Positions 59,262-64,000 of a stretch of DNA of 64,000 nucleotides are shown here, in pieces; within the stretch, counting starts at the first letter, position 1, and each line of letters starts with the position of its first letter. The stretch covers positions 9,114,001-9,178,000 of the forward strand of contig JAILWY010000006.1 of NCBI GenBank assembly GCA_022113835.1, written 5' to 3'. Both the position numbers and the translations under genes were made by a program. The stretch comes from Atopsyche davidsoni. Taxonomy: Eukaryota > Arthropoda > Insecta > Trichoptera > Hydrobiosidae. The notes under the pieces were generated by a model that searched no databases, had not been told where the DNA came from, and saw only the letters and a program-made list of their open reading frames with translations.

Positions 59262-59640
59262 CAATAAAATTTGAAACAACCCGGCGGCCGGCATGCAAGT
59301 GTGCCTGCCACTAAACCACGGGGCCGTATACACGATGGGGAATGCAGGTTCGAGACCTGGTCGCTCTGTGCCATTCGGACTTTCTCACGCTGTGATTGAA
59401 AATAATTGTGAGTGTATCCACGACAGGGGAACGCCTGTTAGTTGCCCGCGTAACAATGTCTGATATTACACTGATGTGTCTAGTGATGGCGGAGGATGTG
59501 ACTTTTTATGGGGCTCGAATCACAGGTCGACTGTCTGTATGCAATCGAGTTGAATGATATCCGCATTGGGTTTTTAAAAATTCCATCACATCTCCTGTGT
59601 GTGTGCTCTTTAACTTCGGAACTACATAATGATAGCGAAT
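59262..59640. repeat. tRNA-derived retroposon cluster
   Basis: On the minus strand ccccgtggtttagtggcagg (59328-59305) is a good box A, with a worn T-arm downstream (cgccgggttgtttcaaat). On the plus strand, caGGTTCGAGACCtgg (59347-59362) is a consensus box B followed by cgctctgtgccattcggac, and a second box B-like ggggctcgaatcacagg lies at about 59510. This looks like two or three SINE heads or halves in opposite orientation. Confidence 0.45.
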
Positions 59641-59644
59641 ACCT

Positions 59645-60877
59645 TTGTTACCTGTATTTACCTAAATAACTTATTCACTCAGTATGTATAATATGTATAT
59701 CTGCAACACAAATAAACACCACTGATAAATTGCTATATTATTAGTTATACGTCATTTAGAAAAGAGAGAGTAGAAGTGTATTCAAAGCTTGAAATATAAA
59801 AAAAACCTTTTTCGGTTCAATAATCAGTAAAAAAATCTGTACTAGATTTCATTGATATCAACGAAAAAAAGAAAATGATCCTCAGAGAATTAGAATAAAT
59901 ACATCTTTTTTTTTGCGAACGAGATACACCTAAACTCATAATTTACGGAAAAAAATGGATGTTAAGCAAGCAGAGACAGGTGTGACTGTACAAGGCGTGG
60001 TAAGTCTCTGGCATTTGCCTTGTTGTTTTTTATGAAATTAACAGGAAACCTATATTGAGACAATTTTAATAAATACGAGAGATTTAAGAATTTAACTCGG
60101 ACAGTTTGATACTAAAATATACCGTCCATGTTGTTTATTTGCGCTAAAAATAATATTTAGGTAACGTTTTGTTTGCGTTAACTCACAAATAACAAGACTT
60201 GAAATTGTAGCTGTGGCAAAAATAAATTATAGCATCGAGTTTACTTTGTTCTGTCACATTTCTAAGAAATTTATGAAGTCAGTTTATCGACCATGAAATT
60301 ATATTCAAATCTACCGTCAATATCAATATATTAAATATGCATTTTATTTATATTTAATGCAGAAAAGACATTTTAATTTTTAAATACCTACTTGTTAATA
60401 GGTATTAATAAGGTCGATTGTTTTTTTTTAATTATTAAAAACGTTTCAGGAATGATTGCTCAATGGTGATGAAAGCTACTGAAATACGATAGGCTCGAGA
60501 GGTATTCGAGCTCTGTACCTAGTGCTCTTATCCAGAAAACAAATAAGTAATTAATATAAAATATAAACTATGCAACATATTCATACGGTTATTGTAAAAT
60601 TTTTAGTCTATCCGAACAATATTTGCAAAAACTATTTTCATTTTTGTGTTAAAATATTTAATTGTAGCTAAGCACCAATGCAAAAGAATATCAATAAAAG
60701 ACTATATTTTATTACATTGCCATTTGTTGTTTTAGTTTAATTCATTCTTTACTGGGAATTTAAATTTTAAAAAAATGCTCTTTATGCATTTTAGTAGGCT
60801 GCTATTTAAGAAATGACATTTCAGTACTGTTTTTTTAAGCTTTTGGAGTTGGTTAAAAGTAAGCTTATTATATATGA

Positions 60878-60884
<7 letters not shown>
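59645..60884. other. AT-rich intronic stretch
   Basis: Nothing recognised beyond a short mixed patch at 60470-60540. Confidence 0.5.

Positions 60885-60931
<47 letters not shown>
60885..60931. repeat. (TA)n microsatellite
   Basis: About 23 uninterrupted TA dinucleotides. Confidence 0.95.
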
Positions 60932-60934
<3 letters not shown>

Positions 60935-61139
60935 CTGTTGTAGCAGCTGAAATGGTTAGTCAACGAATACCAGGATTTTATGCTAAAAAAACCCTGAAAT
61001 CGCTCAAATTTTACATGTTTGTAAACTAACTGATTCAATAAATCTAATTGAATGCTTTTTGGCACATTTTGAGCCATCCATTTTCCAGGATAGACTGACA
61101 AGTTGACATTTCATAGTTTTATGAGGACATATACTATTA

Positions 61140-61980
61140 ATACCTAATGCCTCCTAATAAGATATATGAACAAAAATACTGCTGTAAACTGGACGCTTAT
61201 ATATATATATATATATATTATTGAAATGCTTAATGCCGCATTATGACTTATCCACCCACAGGATTTATTTTGATTTTTGAAGATACAGCAAACACGACCT
61301 TAAGCGTGTTTTGTGAATTTTTTTGTTGTTGTATAAGTGACACTTCCTGGTCGGATTGCATCACTGTGTGTGGATGTTTAGGTATTGCCGGTGGCAAGGG
61401 TGACTGGGTGACGGGGTGACGATACCTAATGACTCCTAATAAGATTTTTTAGTAAATATACTGCTGTTAACTGGACGCTTATATAAATTTATTTATTGAA
61501 ATGCTTAGTGCAGCATTATGACCCATTTCTTATCCATCACAGGGTTTATTTTGATTTGTGAAGATACTTACAGCAAACTTGACCTTAAGCGTATTTTGTG
61601 GGACACTTCCTGGTTGGATTGCATATCTGTGTGTGGATGTTTAGGTATTCCCGGTGGCAAGGGTGACTGGGTGACGGTGCCTAATGACTCCTAATAAATT
61701 TATTTTTTTAAAAATACTGCTGTAAACTGGACGCTTTTTTATATATTTATTTATTGAAATGCTTAATGCCGCATTATGACTTATCCATCACAGGATTTAT
61801 TTTGATTTTTGAAGATACAGCATACATGACCTTAAGCTTGTTTTGTGAGACATTGCCTTTTTTGTAAAAGTGACACTTCCCTGTTGGATTGGATTGATCA
61901 CTGTGTGTGGATGTTTAGGTATTGCCGGTGGCTCGGGTGGCTCGGGTGACTGGGTGATGGGGTGACTGGGTGGGTGGCTC
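61140..61980. repeat. Three-copy tandem duplication abutting the spineless donor site
   Basis: Units begin at 61140, 61422 and 61678 with tacctaatg-ctcctaata, and share actgctgtaaactggacgct, gcattatgac-atcca-caggatttatttt, gacacttcctg-t-ggattgca and tgtgtgtggatgtttaggtatt. Each ends in a ccggtggc-gggtgactgggtga G-rich tail. The last tail is expanded (ggctcgggtggctcgggtgac ... gactgggtgggtggctcacc) and runs straight into the donor at 61981-61982. Unit 1 carries a (TA)n insert. Confidence 0.9.
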
Positions 61981-61982
61981 AC

Positions 61983-62029
61983 CTTTTTCCATTGCGCCTC
62001 CTGCGCTTGGTGGCATAGACTGTGCCCAG
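61983..62029 (-). CDS. ss: spineless (AhR homologue), exon for the N-terminal basic segment
   Basis: On the minus strand a C/T-rich tract ending ctcacccag is followed by 47 nt, then AAAAAG|GTGAGC. In phase 0 the exon reads LGTVYATKRRRRNGK plus two bases of the next codon. This is the N-terminus of insect Spineless, just before the bHLH domain; vertebrate AHR has an intron at an equivalent place. Spineless is a nuclear bHLH-PAS factor that works with Tango to specify antennal, distal leg and bristle identities. Reading upstream without splicing meets TGA at 62137-62135 with no ATG, so the start codon must be in another exon. No bHLH exon is visible to the left, giving an intron of at least 62 kb. 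Identity is from memory of the family. Confidence 0.8.
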
Positions 62030-62290
62030 CTGGGTGAGCGCGGCGGCCGAGAGGGGCGCGGGGGGAGGGGGCCCCGCCCTGCCCGCCCCCGCCTGCGCCG
62101 GCGCCGCCACTGCTCCTGCACTCCTCACGCCGCCTCACGCCGCCCCGCGCACGCTCACGCACGCTCACGACCGCTCACGACCCCTCGCTCCGCTCCGTCA
62201 CGGGCATGAGGCTGCGGAGGCTCGACGCAGATCAACCCTCCCACCAACGCTCCCACTCGCGACTCGCTCGAACACAGCTCCTCACCCTTA
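62030..62290. promoter_or_regulatory. CpG-rich block upstream of the spineless exon
   Basis: Minus-strand polypyrimidine tract (gccccctccccccgcgcccctc) serving the acceptor at 62030-62031, then very CpG-rich DNA with short repeats (ctcacgccgc twice, cgctcacg four times at 62148-62180). Long open frames on both strands are compositional. Could include further 5' exon or promoter sequence. Confidence 0.4.
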
Positions 62291-62294
62291 TGCA

Positions 62295-63095
62295 GGCTTG
62301 ACAACTTCTTACTGTTCACTTAAAAAAAAAACTCTCCAATGTCACATGCAATCTCGTTCATGCACTTGTCAAATGTAAAACCATCGAGGATGAACGGTTT
62401 ATGACTGGCTTCCATCCGCTACTGTCTTCTTATTGACAACAATCTGAGATCAACTTTTTTTGTTTTTAAATTGGTAAATATAAAACATTAGCGCATTAAC
62501 TGTTTGACTTATTTCAGGAGCACCGTATAACTCAGCAAGCAGCTTTCAGTGCTTGGGTATCGCCTGCCTGTACAAAGCTCAAAGCACGTGGAAATCTTAA
62601 AAAGCTGCTAGCATATTTTTACTTCTGTGCTTGATGTCGTATTCTACCGTTTTTAATGCAATAAATATATTTACACTATTCTACATCAGGTACTTCTTTT
62701 ATATTTAGATACTGCTAGCATTGACTTGGTATAAAATTTTACCTAGTTACTTTATTTTATTTTTTTTTCACCATATTTTACACTTGTGTTCAACTAACCA
62801 TATTCTCAGCACTGAGCAAAGACACAATCGACGTATCGCCCACAATAATATAAGAATATAATTTCTAGGCTATTGTTTGGTGCAATATTGTTGCTTCTTA
62901 ATTTTTTATCAAATATGCTACTGTTACTGATAAACTGGAAGCATGTACAAAACCACCCCGTTTCTTTCTTCAGTAAAAAGTCAACCTTGCTGTCATATAT
63001 ATTTAACACTTGAGTTTTATCTAAACAGTCACAAGTTCACGTCGACACTACTATTTTCTGTGTTTTCTCGTTTTCGCATTATAATTTTTCCTCAG
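62295..63095. other. AT-rich stretch in the spineless 5' region
   Basis: No exon recognised. A mixed patch at 62510-62600 (cagcaagcagctttcagtgc, gtatcgcctgcctg). Confidence 0.45.
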
Positions 63096-63099
63096 CACG

Positions 63100-63335
63100 T
63101 GTTGTTTTTCAGTTGTTTTCATTGCAAGCCTTCGCTGGGAGGCTACGCTCGGAGGGCGCGTTGCGAAGAAAACAAAATCGATATTTGTAAATAAGCTGTA
63201 ACACTGATTTCACAGGCTGCACTACGCCGCGGGAGGAGGCTCGCATTACGCGGATCGGCGCGGACTCCGCATAGCCAAAAACAAATAAGTCACTGGAAAA
63301 ACTGCCCCACAGAACTGTCATTGCACACACTCGGA
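63100..63335. promoter_or_regulatory. CpG-containing block, possible 5' UTR or promoter sequence
   Basis: gctgggaggctacgctcgga and cactacgccgcgggaggagg with attacgcggatcggcgcgg. Lies between the candidate promoter at 63.5-63.7 kb and the spineless exon. No splice-bounded exon with confidence. Confidence 0.3.
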
Positions 63336-63479
63336 CACAGGCGAGATATCACTATGAAAATAAATGTTTTTTTTTTTTTTACTTATTTTTTTTAATAATT
63401 ATTATTAAATCTCACGCGCTTTTGTATGGCTGTATTTTATATTAATTGTTTTTTTTTTTATTTTTTGCTTTGCATGCGT

Positions 63480-63745
63480 TCCACATTGATTAGTCAGCGC
63501 GTGTGGAGGTTTCAGTGTGTGGGGCCCGCTCGATGCTGGTGACCGGCGTGTTGACGCGGCGCGACTGAGCCCCGGAGTGCGGCGCCCCCCACCCCCCGCG
63601 CCCCGAGGCCACGCCCCCCGCGCGCCGCCCAATCAGCGCGCGCCTCACCTGCCAACATGGCGGCCTAGCGGGGCGCTGCCGGGGAGGGGGGGGGGCCTGG
63701 GAGGGGGGAGCGCCACTGCCGGGGAGCGCGCCGCGGGGGTAAGAC
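63480..63745 (-). promoter_or_regulatory. CpG island, candidate spineless promoter / first exon
   Basis: The most GC-rich block of the right end. On the minus strand gGCCGCCATGttggCAG|GTGAGG (63658-63643) combines a YY1/Pho-type core, an ATG in strong context and a consensus donor at 63648-63647; an inverted CCAAT (gattggg) follows. On the plus strand the same core reads CAACATGGCGGCC, followed at once by TAG. A G-rich tract (63681-63708) can form a quadruplex, and ctgccggggag is directly repeated (63677 and 63717). Joining this donor to 62029 would put the ATG out of the spineless frame. So it is a likely promoter/5' UTR, not the proven start. Confidence 0.45.
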
Positions 63746-63749
63746 GCTT

Positions 63750-64000
63750 TTCACCGCATTGAGAAGGAAACCTTCAATGCTGTGTTCGCATCAACCGTAT
63801 ACACCTTCCAAAAATAAACCGTTTGATTAATATTACATTGAATAAACTTTCAAAACACACAACGCGTTTCTTTCACAAGAATATTGTGGTTTTTGTCGTA
63901 TTTCGTTACATCGGAAACAATGAGAAATACAACTCTTATTTAGCGGATATTTTTTTGTGAGAAATTCAATATTTTTGACAGAGTGGAATTCCGTTGTAAT
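63750..64000. other. AT-rich end of window
   Basis: No gene recognised; on the minus strand this would be upstream of the candidate promoter. Confidence 0.4.

Noticed and set aside
60880..61101. Minus-strand frame ending in Ile-Tyr repeats
   Set aside because: The tail is translated (TA)n.
61797..62168. 123-codon minus-strand frame covering the spineless exon
   Set aside because: It is a different frame from the conserved residues; Arg/Gly-rich because of the CpG block.
63643..63660. Minus-strand ATG at 63658 as the spineless start codon
   Set aside because: ATG TTG GCA G at the donor is phase 1, whereas the exon at 62029 needs phase 0; the frame that would match has no ATG back to a TGA at 63753-63751.
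1..64000. CRISPR arrays, rRNA genes, functional tRNA genes or bacterial operons
   Set aside because: No regularly spaced repeats with unique spacers, no rRNA signature, tRNA-like pieces all defective; composition and splice signals are eukaryotic.

Overview
The window reads as insect nuclear DNA. It is AT-rich, with short CpG-rich islands, and crowded with small decayed DNA transposons (piggyBac-like, hAT-like, mariner-like, Helitron), fold-back elements and tRNA-like retroposon pieces. The Helitron 5' end and the density of MITEs would suit Lepidoptera, but the order is an inference. Almost nothing is conventional coding sequence; most open frames are chance or low-complexity reads of the islands.

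The one exon I recognise is on the minus strand at 61983-62029. It is a 47-nt exon with a good acceptor and donor that encodes LGTVYATKRRRRNGK, the N-terminal basic segment of Spineless, the insect aryl hydrocarbon receptor homologue. I see no bHLH or PAS coding sequence to its left. Positions 1-61982 are therefore best read as one very long intron of spineless (at least 62 kb), and 62030-64000 as its 5' region. That region has CpG-rich islands at 62.0-62.3, 63.1-63.3 and 63.5-63.7 kb; the last looks like a promoter/5' UTR. An in-frame start codon for the exon was not found in the window.

Layout: 0-3.4 kb holds a palindromic piggyBac-type MITE, an inverted repeat, a 416-bp tandem repeat and CpG islands. 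3.5-9.5 kb has a fold-back element with an internal tRNA-like sequence, an island with a POU octamer, and AT-rich DNA. 9.5-13.1 kb has two hAT-type MITEs in opposite orientation and an island. 13-21.3 kb has copies of a MITE family ending in CTACACACGCTGCGACAC, and an internally deleted Helitron. 23-31.4 kb has many islands, a deleted piggyBac-like element with an N-terminal transposase fragment, a second palindromic MITE and a non-LTR retrotransposon relic. 31.9-34.4 kb has two different tandem arrays separated by a CpG island. 37.5-37.9 kb has a candidate small plus-strand gene with a TATA box. 38-48 kb is AT-rich with scattered islands. 48.3-49.9 kb has a hairpin element and a 3-copy array whose unit carries a MITE end. 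51.7-57.5 kb has MITEs, a 551-bp fold-back with two tRNA-like arms and a deleted mariner. 59.3 kb has a tRNA-like cluster. 60.9-62.0 kb has a (TA)n tract and a 3-copy tandem duplication that runs up to the spineless donor site.

The CpG islands are plausible enhancers of a developmental regulator, but that rests only on base composition and a few motifs. All TE calls are from visible termini, target-site duplications and translated motifs; no database was searched.
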